From assembly GCA_034387635.1 (NCBI GenBank), contig JAOANU010000010.1, positions 930,001-994,000 on the forward strand: 64,000 nt of DNA, given 5' to 3'. Made by a program: the position numbers and the translations under genes. Shown here in pieces: positions 34,770 through 46,158 of the stretch. The notes under the pieces were generated by a model. It made no database searches and had not been told where the DNA came from. It was given only the letters and a program-made list of their open reading frames with translations. The DNA comes from Rhodosporidiobolus odoratus. Lineage: Eukaryota; Basidiomycota; Microbotryomycetes; Sporidiobolales; Sporidiobolaceae. The first letter of the stretch is position 1. Each line of letters opens with the position of its first letter.

Positions 34770-35650
34770 ATGGTCCGCCTCTCAAACCGCACTTACCTCG
34801 CCATGCTCGCATCCGGTGTAGCCCTCCTCGGTTGGTCATCCTTCGCAGCCGCTTCTCAAGCTTCTCAACCCGCCCCTGCCGGTGCAAAGGACCTCATAAT
34901 CGACACCACCCACCGCCCCACCTCTTGCTTGATCAAGTCGAAAGCAGGCGACAAACTCGCCATGCACTACGACGGCAAGTTGATCGATGGAAAGGAGTTT
35001 GACTCGAGTAGGAAGAGGGGTCAGCCCTTCGTTTTCACCCGTACGTCCACCTGTTCTCTTCTCTGCCTGTTCCCCTTGACCTTGCGAGCCGTCCCATCCC
35101 CATCGCCTCGAGTATCGAGCCAAGCTCGGAGATGAGTGCACTGACACAAGTGGCACCCTGCAGTCGGTAAGGGTATGGTCATCAAGGGCTGGGACGAAGG
35201 CCTCTTGGACATGGTACGCTCACCTCCTCCTCTCTCAATCGCCTCCTCCTGATTCCCCTGCTAAACGCCTTCGCGACTAACCCCGAGTTCTTGCTCACCC
35301 CCACAGTGCCCGGGCGAGAAGCGCAGTAAGTCTCTTTACCCTTCCTCTCCTGCTGCTCTCCCGTCTCTTGTTTACTCCCAGCTCACCTGACTGCTCTCAT
35401 ACCTACCCTCTCCCTCTCTGTACAGCTCTCAACATCCCCCCTCACAAGGGCTACGGCTCCCGCGGTGCCGGGGGTGTCATCCCGCCCAACGCCGACCTCG
35501 TCTTCGAGTACGTTTCTTCCCTGTCTCTTCCTCTCGCTGTACTTCCGGGTCATCGTGCATTAGGTTTTGCGATACTGACGATCTGTTTGTGCCTGCAGTG
35601 TCGAGCTCCTCGAGATCAAGAACAGGCAGGCTGGCAAGGAGGAGTTGTAA
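34770..35650 (+). CDS. FPR2: ER-luminal FKBP-type peptidyl-prolyl isomerase
   Basis: Exons 34770-35040, 35164-35213, 35307-35325, 35426-35507 and 35599-35650 give 157 aa, the normal length for FKBP2/Fpr2. A signal peptide ([20 protein letters not shown]) precedes the FKBP fold. Active-site and core segments are visible: [60 protein letters not shown] and [14 protein letters not shown]. The enzyme accelerates cis-trans isomerisation of prolyl bonds in the secretory pathway and is the class inhibited by FK506/rapamycin. The C-terminus is KEEL, close to the KDEL/HDEL signal, so ER retrieval is likely. Exon 3 is only 19 nt. It is transcribed divergently from the coiled-coil membrane gene. Confidence 0.94.
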
Positions 35651-36009
35651 ATTCAGTAGTTTTGTGCGGAATTTCAACAGGCGAAGATGTCGTGTGCCTA
35701 CTCCGCCAAAGCGCGGGATGATGTATCTCAAGGCGATCTCGGCAGCGGCCAGACGGTAGAGCAGGGGAGCAAGGAGTTCTCGAGTGTTTGTACAGCATGG
35801 GAAAAAGCAGAGAAAGTGTGCGAAGTACGGAAAATAGAGAACGGGATCCGCTGTCTTGGTATGCACATGTCGAACTCAGAGCAAGCGGTGCGTGCTGTAC
35901 ACAGACAGGCTGTTTCCCGCCTGCGCCTCGTTGCCGACCAAGGTCTCGTAGCAGCTTCTCCCTTCTCCCGTCTCCCTTCCCCTCTCACTCCCGTCGATCC
36001 TCATCCCGA
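35651..36009. other. Spacer: FKBP 3'UTR and TANGO2 leader
   Basis: 359 bases between two plus-strand genes, with no further gene. The last 100 bases before 36010 are pyrimidine-rich (cttctcccttctcccgtctc), as expected for a leader. Confidence 0.5.
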
Positions 36010-37593
36010 ATGTGCATAGTCTTCTGGAGCACTCCTCAGCAAGGTCCTTACAGCCTGTAAGCTCTCCCTTCTCCTCGCGCCTCCCTCCGAACGGAGTAGC
36101 TGACCTCGTTCGCCATCTCTCCCGCGGTCCCATCTCGCTTCATGGCGCTGTTTGAGACGTCGCAGCATCGTCGCATCGAATAGAGATGAGTTTCTCGCCC
36201 GACCGACGGTTGAAGCCGGGTGGCATGATTGGTCTCCACCGTCGTCGTCGGGTTCTTCTGAATCCTCGTTTTCTGGCAACCCTGAACGAACGGCTTCAAG
36301 GCCGATGAAACAACAGCGGATTCTGAGCGGTCTAGACCTAATAGCCGGAGGGACTTGGTTCGGGATCTCGCTACCTCCGACAGTCTCCTCGCCCTCTCAG
36401 TCTTTTGCGGACACTGCGACCCAAAACCCAGGCTCCTCCTCACCGACAGACAAACGTCCTACTCGCCCCTCGATGCGTTTCGCCACCCTAACAAACTTTA
36501 CCGAAACTCTCCTCCCTGCTCCTTCTGCAAAGGAAACGGTTCAACCGTCCCGAGGAAAACTGGTTCGAGATTTCTTAGACCTCGACCTCCACCTGGACTC
36601 AACCTCGAGCTCTTCTGCACCCTCGACATCGGAACCAGCGTCAAAGTCGACTCGCGGCGGGGGAAAGACGCTAGAGACCTTTCTGGCCGAGGTTGAAGAG
36701 GTGAAAGGAGATTACGCTGGGTTCAACCTCCTCATCGGGGAGATCACTCTTCCCCCTGGACCAGATTCCCCGCCTTCGCCTTCGTCTTCCACCTCGCCTG
36801 CACCCGAAACAAACCCTCGTCCGACCGTCCGACTAGGGTATATTTCCAATCGAGAATCCACCTCCACCTCCCCGACAAGCCACCAACCCAAAGTCGCTCG
36901 AATCCTCGCTCGTGCCTCGCTAAAAGACGCCGAAGGAGACAGGAACCAGGTTGTCGTACATGGATTGAGTAACGCTACGCTCGAAGTCGAGGAAGGAGAG
37001 GAGGAGTGGCCCAAGGTCAAGAGTGGGGCAAAGGCGGTTGAGGAGGTTGTTAGGGAAGTTTGTTTGGATCGAGCTCAAGCCCAAGAGGGAGTCAATAAGG
37101 AGGATGAGAGTGGGGATGAAAGAGTGAGGGAGGAAAGACTTGTGAAAGGGCTTTACGAAGCTCTGAGGTCCGTCTCTCTTGCTCCTTCCTTTCTCCTCAC
37201 GCACCAGCGCTGACCTTCTTTCCCCCCCCCCCGTTTACCTACAACCTACAACCTAAACCCCACAGTACCCCTCATCCCTCTCCCATCTCCCACCGCACCC
37301 ACCTCCGCCATACGGTCCTAGTCCAACCCCTCCTCCTCGACCCTCTCGCCCCAATTCCCGCAATCCCCCCTCCCTTCCCTCCCCTCCCCTCTTCTACCCC
37401 CTCTTGTACCTCTTCAGGAAGGAAAGAAGGAGATAAAGGAGCTCGATGGTATGCTACTCGGGTGCAGACGATTCTTTTGGTAGGACGGGATGGGAAGGTT
37501 GTGTTTAGGGAGAGGGAGGGGTTTGGGTTGGATGGGGAGGGAGGGGTGAAGTGGAAGGGGAGGGAGAGGAGGTTCGAGTTCGATGTGGAATGA
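36010..37593 (+). CDS. TANGO2: TANGO2/NRDE family protein
   Basis: Exons 36010-36056, 36166-37167 and 37266-37593 give 458 aa. The N-terminus is diagnostic: MCIVFWSTPQQGPYSL then IVASNRDEFLARPT, where NRDE is the family name motif and Cys2 is the conserved second residue. It continues WHDW...ILSGLDLIAGGTWFGIS and RFATLTNFTE. The C-terminal part ARWYATRVQTILLVGRDGKV with VFRERE also matches the family. Long Ser/Pro/Thr-rich insertions (about residues 95-125, 200-225 and 370-410) make it larger than animal TANGO2 (276 aa). TANGO2 proteins are linked to Golgi organisation, mitochondrial lipid metabolism and haem trafficking; the biochemical role is not settled. The second intron carries an 11-base poly-C run (37222-37232). 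Confidence 0.9.
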
Positions 37594-37850
37594 AGGGCGG
37601 AGCTTGAGAAAGGAAGAGGGCGGTAGAGCAAAGCAAGCCTTTTTTTCCGGACCCTGAATCACGGGAAACTGGGCACACAGGCAGAACAGTTGATTCTTCT
37701 GAGCATCACAGATTGTTTCTAGTATGTTTCTAGTAGTATAAGCTACACGCTTCGTTTCGTATTTTAGACAGAAAGCAAAATTAACGAGCCAAGATATGAC
37801 AAGCCCCTTCACCTTCCCGACCTCCGCCGTTCCCCACTCCTGACCATCAC

Positions 37851-40800
37851 TCACAAGTCCTCCTCAAACCCCCTCAACGGCTTAGCCCACAAATTCAACT
37901 CCAACCTGAGCGAGTCCAAACTGGCCGTAATCTCCTGACCAAACAAGCCTTCCTCTTCTCCTCTGCCCCCTCCCGGTCCGCCCGTCAAACCATGCAAGCC
38001 ACCTCCTACTCCTACTCCTCCTCCTCCCGGTGCGGCACCATCCAGAACCATCCCCGCTCCTCCCAGATCCTCAGTCGCGATCCCTGCTCCCGCTGTTCCG
38101 CCAGTCTCACCACCCGCTCCTCCCCCTCCACTTCCGACGGCCGCTTGAAGCCCAACCCCAGCCCCAACCCCAACCCCAGCCCCACCAGCCGAACTCTCCC
38201 CGCCCATCTCTCCAACTCCCTCTCCCACCGCATCACACTGTTCAAACGCAAACCTGTCCAAAGCCAGCACTTCCATCTTTGTCCTCTTTGCCCTGGCGAT
38301 TTCTCTGAGCGTCGCACCCGGATGAGAGGTGGTCACGTCGCATTGTTTCATGAGACGGTGGAGGAGGGGTCGAAGGGTGGGGAAGGAGGGGAGGGTGGGG
38401 AAGAGTCGGGCGCAGGTTGAGAGGAGGAAGAGGGCGGTAGGGATGTTGACGTGGTGGACGTAGTTGCCTACTACCGAGAAACTGTACATCGGCAAAAAAA
38501 TTTCAGGGTGAGGAGGTCAGGGTCAGCGTGAGTTCGAGAGAGACACGTTGGGGGAAAGGAAGGAAACGAACGGCATCCAGATTCGAGATTCGACGCCCCA
38601 TTTGAGGATGACCAAGGCTGACTCGATACCCATTCGGGCAAACTCCTTGGTTTGCGGGTTTTCGAGGTCGATCTCGGAGGAAGGGATGTCGCGGAAGATG
38701 TACATGAGGAGGCATTGTCGGCCGTGAGCGAAGGGGACTTGGGATTTGACTGCGGGGGGTAAAGGAGACGAGAAGCGCAGCGTCAGTGACTCTGATCAAG
38801 AGTGAACCAAGGCGGGACAGCAGGTCCGATATAAGGCGATGATGGATAGAGAACCTAAACTCACGCTCCTGACTATCTCCCCACTGACTCAACACATACA
38901 TCCCCTCCTGCCAAGTCTTATCCCACTCAACCAGCTGCTCAATCGCCTCCCCGACCAACTTATAAACCTCGGCATGTTCCAATCCTCCAGCTCGATTTCG
39001 CATCCCCGGACCGAGTTGTTTGAACGCGTTGAGGAGAATTAGACATTCTTCGAGGTTGCTGCAGAGAAGTGTATGGGTGAGTCAGTATCTCTGAGTGGAG
39101 GGAGAAGGGAGGGGGGGGGGGGGGGGGGGAAGGAAAAGACGCACACTCGAATAACATGGTCTGTGGGTTGTTCGGCGTATTTCGATCGGCGAATGATGTC
39201 GAGTTGCTGTCGCAGGACCTGGATGGGCTGGTCAAAAAAGCCGGCATGACCTCGAGCATATGTGTAGCTAAACGGAAGGAAAGAATGGTTGAACGGGCGC
39301 GAAGGGAGCGGAGAGTCAGTAAGTCAGTCCTGACATCGCTAACCCGGACCGAAGTCGTCCGTCCGAGGAACCCACCAGCGATCCAGCGAAGAATGTACGG
39401 GAGAGGGACTACGGGAACGTACAAAGCCGTCCAAAGGTACCAAACCAGAAACACCCTTCCCCGATTGATCAACTCCCGCCCCTTCTCACTCATCTTCTCC
39501 TCCTCAGTCAACTTTTCAAACTCCAACAAACTAGTGGGTAACACAAACCTATACCCAAGCATGAAAACATGAACAAACAATTCCGGTAGGGAATGGTTGA
39601 GGGCGAGAAGCATGAGAGCTTTGAGACTTAGGGTGCTTAGACGGGGTTTTGGGGCATCGGCAGCATCGGAACCGGGGGCGCCGAAGGGGACAAAGGGGAT
39701 GAAGGAGGAGGGTAGGGAACTTGGGTCGAGGTGAGAGGGAGAGGAGAGGTCTTCCCCTCCGTCGGCAAAGGGGAGGAAAGTTAGGTGCGCTAGACGCATC
39801 GCTTCTTTGTAGGAGGCGTGGAAGGTTTCGAAGCGAGAGAGGGAGCGGGCGCCGATCGACACGACGGTGGCGAGGAAGAAGGGGGAGCGACGGCGGGTTT
39901 CGGCGAAGAAGAGGTGAGGCTGTGGCGAGACGAGGGAGGTGGTCGAGTGGGCAAAGGTAAAGTGGTAGCTACGAGTGTGAACCCCGAGCGAACAGCAGTT
40001 TGCAGATGGAGGGCGAGCAGGACAAGAAGCGGGTGGAAAGGGAAGAGACGGAAGCAGTCAAGGGATTATATTAACGGTGTAGGCGGAGGCGAGATAAGGG
40101 TATCGGGGTATGTGTGCGGGGCGGGCGGAGGTGGAATGGAAGGGATGTCGGAGGGGTTTGTACGGAAATGGGGATGCGGATCACTAGAATCAGTTTCGTC
40201 AGGTTCTCCAGTACAATCCCAGTGAGGAGAAAATTGAATGCACCTCTCAAAGCACATGGCAGCTTCTTCCTCACTGACCAACCCCCTCGCGATGAAGTCT
40301 TCTTCCCCACCGGCAGCAGTATGCGACGACACCAACAGCGGGTCGCCTTTCCATCGCTTACTCTCCCTTCCGCCTGAGAAGTCTGCATCCTCATGCTTCA
40401 CGCCCGCCCCGCCGGTTGAGCCCGCCGTCGCAGGTGCTCGGCCCGGCCCAGCGCTCGAACCTGCCGCGTTAGAGTACGGTGAATCGGTGGTCATATCGAT
40501 ATGTTGCATCCCATTCCCACCCTCACTCGAGGAGAAGATGGCCGGTATAGGTGGTTGTTGCTGGTGCGGGGGTAGCTGATGCTGCTGGAATTGTTGCGGC
40601 TGTTGCGGTCGAGCTACCGAGACCTGCAAGGCATAGAGCTGTGCTTCAAGCGCGGCGATTCGGCGTTCGTGATCTGCGACGTTGGACTGGAGAGCACTTG
40701 AGATTTGAGGAGGTTGTGGTTGTCGGATATTAAGGGAGGACGAGGTCGTGTGCTCGAGGTTCGAAAGACGAGCATCGAGACCGCTCAAGCGACTGTGGGC

Positions 40801-41879
40801 ACAGTTGTAAGTGAGCGCGACGGTCGATTGCCCCCAGCGTGACAAGCTGAAGACCGGAGTTCAGGATCGGAAGAAACGTACTTTTCCACCCAATCCCTCT
40901 CTACCACCCTTTCTCCCTGAGTTGCTACTGCCGCTCCCACGGTAGCTCCTCCTCTCCCGGCCCTCGGCGGCGCAGGCGCAGGCGCCTCGAAAACGCAGTC
41001 GACCTGGGCTGCCCGGCACCTTCGACAAGGCGCTTTTTCCGGACCTTCGCATTTCATCTGTGCCGCCGGGCGTAGACGAGGGGCAAGCGAAAGTTGGTCA
41101 GAATGGTAGGAGCGAGTTTAGTCGGAGCACAGGAAGTTCGCAGCAAGAAGAAGAGAGCGAGGCGGGAAGAAAGAATGAATGAGTAAGGGAAGCGAGAGAC
41201 GACAGAAAGGCGACAAGAGAGCAGAGCGTACCTTCTGCCTCCTACACAGATTGCAAGCCATAGCACTCCTAGCCTTTGTCGGTGCCTGCCCTCCCGCAGC
41301 GCCCGATGGTTGTGCCGCGGCTGGACCAGGTCCACCGCTACCGTTGAGTCCTGGTCCCTGTTGTGTCGGCGTCGGGGGCTGACGGGGGTTCATGCCTGGA
41401 CTACCGACAACTGAGGGGCCGTAAGGGTGATGGTGAGGGTGGTGCGACAGAGGCGTTGCACTCCGTGCGAGAAGAGAGGAAGAGGGAGAGGGAAGAGTGG
41501 AAGGCGGTCTTTGCGGTGGGAGGTGATGAGCATGAGGGTGAGCGTAAGGCGGTGGTAGCGTTTGACCCTGCAGAAGTTGTTGCTGTTGTTGTTGCTGCTG
41601 CTGCTGCTGCTGTTGTTGTTGTTGTTGAGGTGGCATGCCGTAAGCGTGAAATGGGTTCGGATCTCTTGGCCCTTCTCGAGGTGGCTGAGGAAGATGAGAT
41701 TGCTGATAAGAGTAGGGCGAGTAGGAATCAAACCCAGCTGAAGTCGCAGATACGCCTCCAGCGCTCAAGGGCTCTGCTGAGAGTAAGGGACCGCCTGATG
41801 AGGTTGGCGGGTAAGTCGACGCAGGGAGGGAGTAGCTCGTTTGAATGTGTGGTGGCGGATAGGGAGAATGACCGCTCAT
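37851..41879 (-). CDS. Zn2Cys6 fungal transcription factor
   Basis: Exons 41879-41232, 41057-40882, 40792-40244, 39968-39376, 39267-39147, 39058-38865, 38749-38572 and 38481-37851 give 1029 aa. The N-terminal 200 residues are Pro/Gln-rich with a run of 17 Gln. The binuclear zinc cluster follows (residues 209-237, CNLCRRQKMKCEG, CRRC, CVF), then a short coiled coil typical of dimerising Gal4-type factors (NRLSGLDARLSNLE). The fungal-specific regulatory domain spans about 400-850 (RRRSPFFLATVVSIGAR, ALNHSLPELFVHVFMLGYRF). The C-terminus has a Gly-rich region then a Leu-rich end. It is expected to be a nuclear, DNA-binding regulator; the target is unknown. The 108-nt intron 39268-39375 is a multiple of three and could be retained. 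The exon ending at 40244 (donor gtgcat) is chosen on frame and is less certain. Confidence 0.86.
39111..39129 (-). repeat. Poly-C tract (C19 sense) in a transcription-factor intron
   Basis: Nineteen consecutive G on the plus strand, poly-C in the minus-strand transcript, within the intron 39059-39146 of the Zn2Cys6 gene. It fills about a fifth of that 88-nt intron and lies close to the donor. Confidence 0.95.
41577..41627 (-). repeat. CAG/CAA trinucleotide tract coding 17 glutamines
   Basis: A mixed ctg/ttg run on the plus strand encodes 17 consecutive Gln in the N-terminal part of the Zn2Cys6 factor. The CAG/CAA mix should slow expansion compared with pure CAG. Confidence 0.92.
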
Positions 41880-42290
41880 CTTTTGTCCCGATGTTCTATG
41901 AGTGTGTCTGGCGAGAAACCGGTGCGATGCGATGCGAGCCCAAGAGGGACGAGACAGAGAGGAAAAACATTCCAGGGAGAATCGGATCTCGGGCGCCTCG
42001 GTCCGGTTCGGGAGCGCTTCGGGAGATGCGCCCCCGTCGCAATCCGCAGCATCACCCCCAAGGCCGGAATCTCCTGACCAGCTCCTGACCGCTCCCTGTT
42101 CGACACTCGTAGCCTGTCGATGGAGTAATGCACATGCAGAAAAACGCTACGAGAAAGGTACAAGAGGATGAGTCGAAGAAAAGAGGGCAACAAACGACCT
42201 GAAACTGGAAACTGTCGGGAGAAAGAAGATGGAACGGCTGCAGCGTCCATTTTGATGCCCAGACGAGGCCACAGACCTCTCTACACGCGC
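41880..42290. other. Spacer: promoter of the Zn2Cys6 gene and 3'UTR of NHP2
   Basis: Both flanking genes are on the minus strand. The segment next to 41879 should be the leader of the Zn2Cys6 factor, and that next to 42291 the NHP2 3'UTR. No other gene seen. Confidence 0.5.
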
Positions 42291-43361
42291 TTAGTAGGAA
42301 GGAACAGAAGCCTCCTACGAGAGTTGAGCGAGAATGCGTGAGCTCGACTCGAGAGGGAAAATAACGACGATACGCACCAGCGCCTCAACCTCCTTCTTAA
42401 CCTCGCCAAACGCCTCCTCAAACTCCTTCTCAACCTCCTTTGCTTTCGACTCGTCCCTCTCCTTCGAACCCTCCTTGCGCTTGGCACCCTTCTCGGCCAC
42501 CATCACGCAGGATGTAGGACGCTTGGTCGATGATGCGAGACCGAGAGACTCCTTCGAGGTGACCCACTGTAGTCATACAGGGCGAGTGGAGAGCATAGCG
42601 GGGAGAAGAGCATGGAAGGGGGTTGGGCACAGGCGAGGTCAAGAGATGGGAAAAAGACGGCAAGAAAAAGGAGAACAGAAAGGCGTCAACAAGTTGCGCA
42701 GAGTTGACCCGCCGAAACGATTATAGTAGACGTACAATGTAAGGGCAGTTTGCCTCCTCCGCCAGTAAAGGAATGTGGGTAAGAATGTCGACCGGAGAAA
42801 TGTCGGCCGCGAGAACGACGATTCTGTGTTGCAGGACGACGCCAAGTCAGTCCAGTCTTCTCACACGTCGAGAGGGTGCAAGCAGTGAGACAACAACGTG
42901 TACGTACCCCTTCTCACCTTTCCGGATAGACTTGACAACCTCCTTGACGCCCCGCTTAAGGTGTCGGGACTTGCTCGCTGCGGTCAAAGGATGCGTCAGC
43001 AATTGCGCTTCTCGAGCGCCAGCAGGCAGCGGTAACCGTCCTAGGACCGCTTTGGGTCCCTAGGCCGCTCGCCGAAGTACGGGCGAAAGAGAGCCAACGC
43101 ACCCTTCTTGACCAACTTCAACACATGCTTCCCAGTCTTCTTGACCGCCAGCGGCTTTGCAATCTCGGCCAAAGTAGCCAAATCCACCTCAGCCTCGACG
43201 GCATCACCGTCAGCACCAGCCTTGTCCTTCTTGTCCTTCTTGTCCTTCTTGCTCTTCTTCGCCGGGGAGGCAGAGTCGACCTCCATGGCGGCTACGGGGG
43301 CGTCCGAGGCCGGAGCGGCGGCGGCCGATTCGTCGTGAGTGCGCTTGGATGACTTGCCCAT
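42291..43361 (-). CDS. NHP2: H/ACA snoRNP protein NHP2 (L7Ae family)
   Basis: Exons 43361-43103, 42977-42908, 42823-42736, 42566-42378 and 42314-42291 give 209 aa. A Lys/Asp/Ala-rich N-terminal extension (about 60 residues, KKSKKDKKDKKDK) precedes the L7Ae/Nhp2 RNA-binding domain: LAVKKTGKHVLKLVKKASKS, RHLKRGVKEVVKSIRKGEKG, IVVLAADISPVDILTHIPLL, AEEANCPYIWVTSKESLGLA and KRPTSCVMV. The WVTSKESLG and RGVKEVVKSIRKG elements identify Nhp2 rather than Snu13 or ribosomal L7a. In the nucleolus it joins Cbf5, Nop10 and Gar1 to pseudouridylate rRNA. A charged Glu/Lys helix of about 45 residues after the domain is longer than in yeast Nhp2 (156 aa). The last coding exon is 24 nt, encoding EASVPSY and the stop. 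Confidence 0.94.
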
Positions 43362-43859
43362 TGTTCTGGCTGTAGCGCAGAGCGTGTGAGGCCGAGAGGA
43401 GGAAGTAGTGAGCTTGGGACGAGGGCAATGCGGAGAGAGCCAAGTCCAGAAATTCCACAAGTTCTGAACTTCCTCTTCGTTTCTTACGAACAGGCTCCAC
43501 TGACCTCGCCAGAGTACTAGCTATGCGCTTATGCGAATTACTGCATATCATGCCGTGCATCAGACAGGCTTTGTAGCGGGGTGACCTCGAGAAAATACCC
43601 CACTTGGCTATTCCTGTCGTCCAGCTCAGCTACTCCCAGCCCTGCCGTTGCAAGCTTGACCATTTCTGTCCACGGCCAAGAAGTCAGCAGACCATCCTAA
43701 CCCGGCTTGGTGGAAGTCAGACCCCCCCCTGTCTTCAAAAACCTTTCCCACCCTGCCGAACCTGTTCCTCGCCGTCATTTCCGGAGCTCGCACTTTCCCC
43801 CGTCCAGTCGGGACTTCCGTCTACCGCTCTCTGTCTCCTGCCTTACCGACACTTATAAC
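43362..43859. promoter_or_regulatory. Divergent promoter between NHP2 and the AA7 oxidase
   Basis: 498 bases separate the start codons of NHP2 (-) and the flavin oxidase (+). No gene inside. An 8-base C run and pyrimidine-rich leader precede ATG 43860. No specific operator recognised. Confidence 0.5.
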
Positions 43860-46158
43860 ATGCGCTCGACACCGCTAGCCGGTGCCGTCCTCGCCCTCCT
43901 GTCCTCGTCCTCCGTCAATGCAGCACCGCTTTACGAGCGCGCTCAAAGCTTTGCCGCTTGCCTGAGGAAGTCAGGAGCCCAGGCTATCTTCCCTGCCTCG
44001 AGCGACTTTGCGGACGATGCCAGTGCGTATTCATCTCCCCTGCGTTTCCTCTTTGCGAAGGTCGAGTTGAGGCGCGAAGTAGTCGCGGCTCCGGAATTCC
44101 CGCCGCTTCTCGTCAGCTGTGCTGAAGAGCTTGGCTGACCCGACTGACACACTCTCCCGGTGTCACACAGGGTCGTACAATCAGCGCCTCCAGCCCGAAC
44201 CCTCCGCCATCCTTTACCCTTCCTCACCTTCCCAAATCTCCACCCTCCTCACCTGCGCCAATACCTCCAACATTTCCGTCTCTGCCCGCGGCGGTGGACA
44301 CTCCTACGCCTCCTACGGCCTCGGAGGCGACGACGGCGCCCTCGTTGTCGACTTGAACAACTTTAGGGACGTCAGAGTCGATGAAAAGGGAGTTGCGAAA
44401 GTTGGTGCCGGCAATAGGTTGGGCGATATTTACCTGGCGTTGGACAATCAGGGATGGGCGTTTGCGGCGGGGACTTGTCCTGGAGTTGGAATTGGAGGAC
44501 ATGCTGGGTTTGGTGGTAAGATTTATTTTTCCTCATCGGAGAGGGACAAGAGGCCCACGCATTGTTTCTCCATTTTCAGGCTTTGGGCTGCCGAGTAGGA
44601 TGTGGGGTCTCACCATTGACCAAATTGTCGGGTGCGTCGTTCTCGCCTCCTCGCCCCCTATACGTACTGAACGAGCAGTAGCGAGATTGGAACACCGCAA
44701 TCTGACCTTTTTTCCCCCACTCGCACGCACAAAGCTACGACCTCGTCCTCGCCAATGGTACTGCTCTCACGAACGTCACTCGCTCCTCCTCCGCCGAGCT
44801 CTTCTGGGGTCTAAACGGCGCCGCACCCAACTTTGGCATCATCACTTCCTACTATCTTCAAGCTCACCACGCTCCGGTGACTGCCGTCGTATGGAGCTAT
44901 ACCTACACGGATCCGAGTACCAGCATCGCTGCTACGGCGTATGTTTCGATGGAGAGGTTTGCGAATTTGTCGTCGCCGGCAAACTTGGGGATTGGGGCGA
45001 CTATTGGGGCGAGCAGTTTGGAGATCAGTGGAGTCTGGTATGGGCCTAGGGGAGGTAAGATTCAATCCCTGTGCCTGCGCGCATACTGGTTTCTTCTTCT
45101 TTTTGGGTACTGACGACATCGCTTGTTTGTCGCGCAGAATTTGATGCGACGATCCAGGCTCTCAAGGACGAACTCCCTCCGTCTTTCGAGGAGAGCGTGA
45201 AGGAACTCAGCTGGATCGACAGTGCAAAGGAGCTCGCTGGGGATCAGCAGCTCAACACGATGGGGCAAATGCTTCTCAGTCGCGTGAGTCTTTCTCCTCA
45301 AGTCTCTTCGATGTTTACCAGCGTAGCTCCTAACAGCTGGGAGAGCTTGCAGGACACTTTCTACGCCAAGAGTCTCATGACCCCGAGCACTATCCCGATC
45401 GATGTCGAAGTCATTGAAAAGTTCTTCGATTACCTCTGGACCACCAATACGAGCACGAACTGGTTCGGTGCGTCCACAGCCCCTCTCTACCGTCTTGTTC
45501 ACCTATTGACCGGTGTACCATCGCCTGCTACCTTGCACAGTCGAAGCCCACGTCTACGGAGGTCAATACTCGGCTATCAACGAAGTCTCGCTCGATGACT
45601 CTTCGTTCGGTCACCGTGACAAGCTTGTCACTTGGCAGTTCTACGCTTCAAGTCCGACGTACGGCCTGCCTTGGCCTGAAGAGGGTATCGATTTTGTGCA
45701 AGGGTGCGTGCCCGTATTGCTTTACTTCCCCACGACTGTTCCTTCCTTCCTTTCGCACCCAGCTGACTTGGCTACATGACGATTCGTAGGATGTTTGACA
45801 CCATTGTCGATGGCATGACTGCTGCGTCACCCGCTTGGTCGATGGACTCTACCTCTCCGGACGGCTACGCGGCCTACGTCAATTACGGTTTGTTTTACGT
45901 TCCGATTCCTCTCTACACGAACGAAGCTGACTTTTTCGCGCTCTGTCTCTCCACTTCCCACTTCCCACTTCCCATTGTACGCCACTCCGTACGCCGACCC
46001 CGATTCTCGCCACCGCAGCGGATCCCAACCTCTCCCAGCAAGAAGTCAAGAACCTCTACTGGGGATCTCAGTACGACCGCCTCGCCGCGCTCAAAGCCCA
46101 GTACGACCCCAAGGGACTTCTCAAGAACCCTCAGGGAATCGAGTCGGCTAGCAAATAA
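43860..46158 (+). CDS. Secreted FAD-linked oxidase (AA7 / berberine-bridge-enzyme-like)
   Basis: Exons 43860-44022, 44171-44515, 44580-44631, 44735-45054, 45138-45467, 45541-45703, 45790-45887 and 46019-46158 give 536 aa. A signal peptide of about 21 residues (TPLAGAVLALLSSSSVNA) predicts secretion. The FAD-binding type 4 (PCMH) domain shows SARGGGHSYASYGLGG, whose His (about residue 98) is the usual covalent FAD attachment. It also shows AAGTCPGVGIGGHAGFGGFG, with Cys about 157 at the second attachment position, so bicovalent FAD is likely. The BBE C-terminal segment is present (AYVNYADPNLSQQ, LYWGSQYDRLAALKAQYDP, LLKNPQGI). Family members oxidise carbohydrates such as glucooligosaccharides, or alkaloids, with O2 reduced to H2O2; the substrate is not determinable here. 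The intron before 44735 ends in aag rather than cag. Confidence 0.93.

Noticed and set aside
41577..41627. CAG/CTG repeat as a CRISPR-like or satellite array
   Set aside because: It is an in-frame polyglutamine tract inside a transcription factor; no spacers or longer period.
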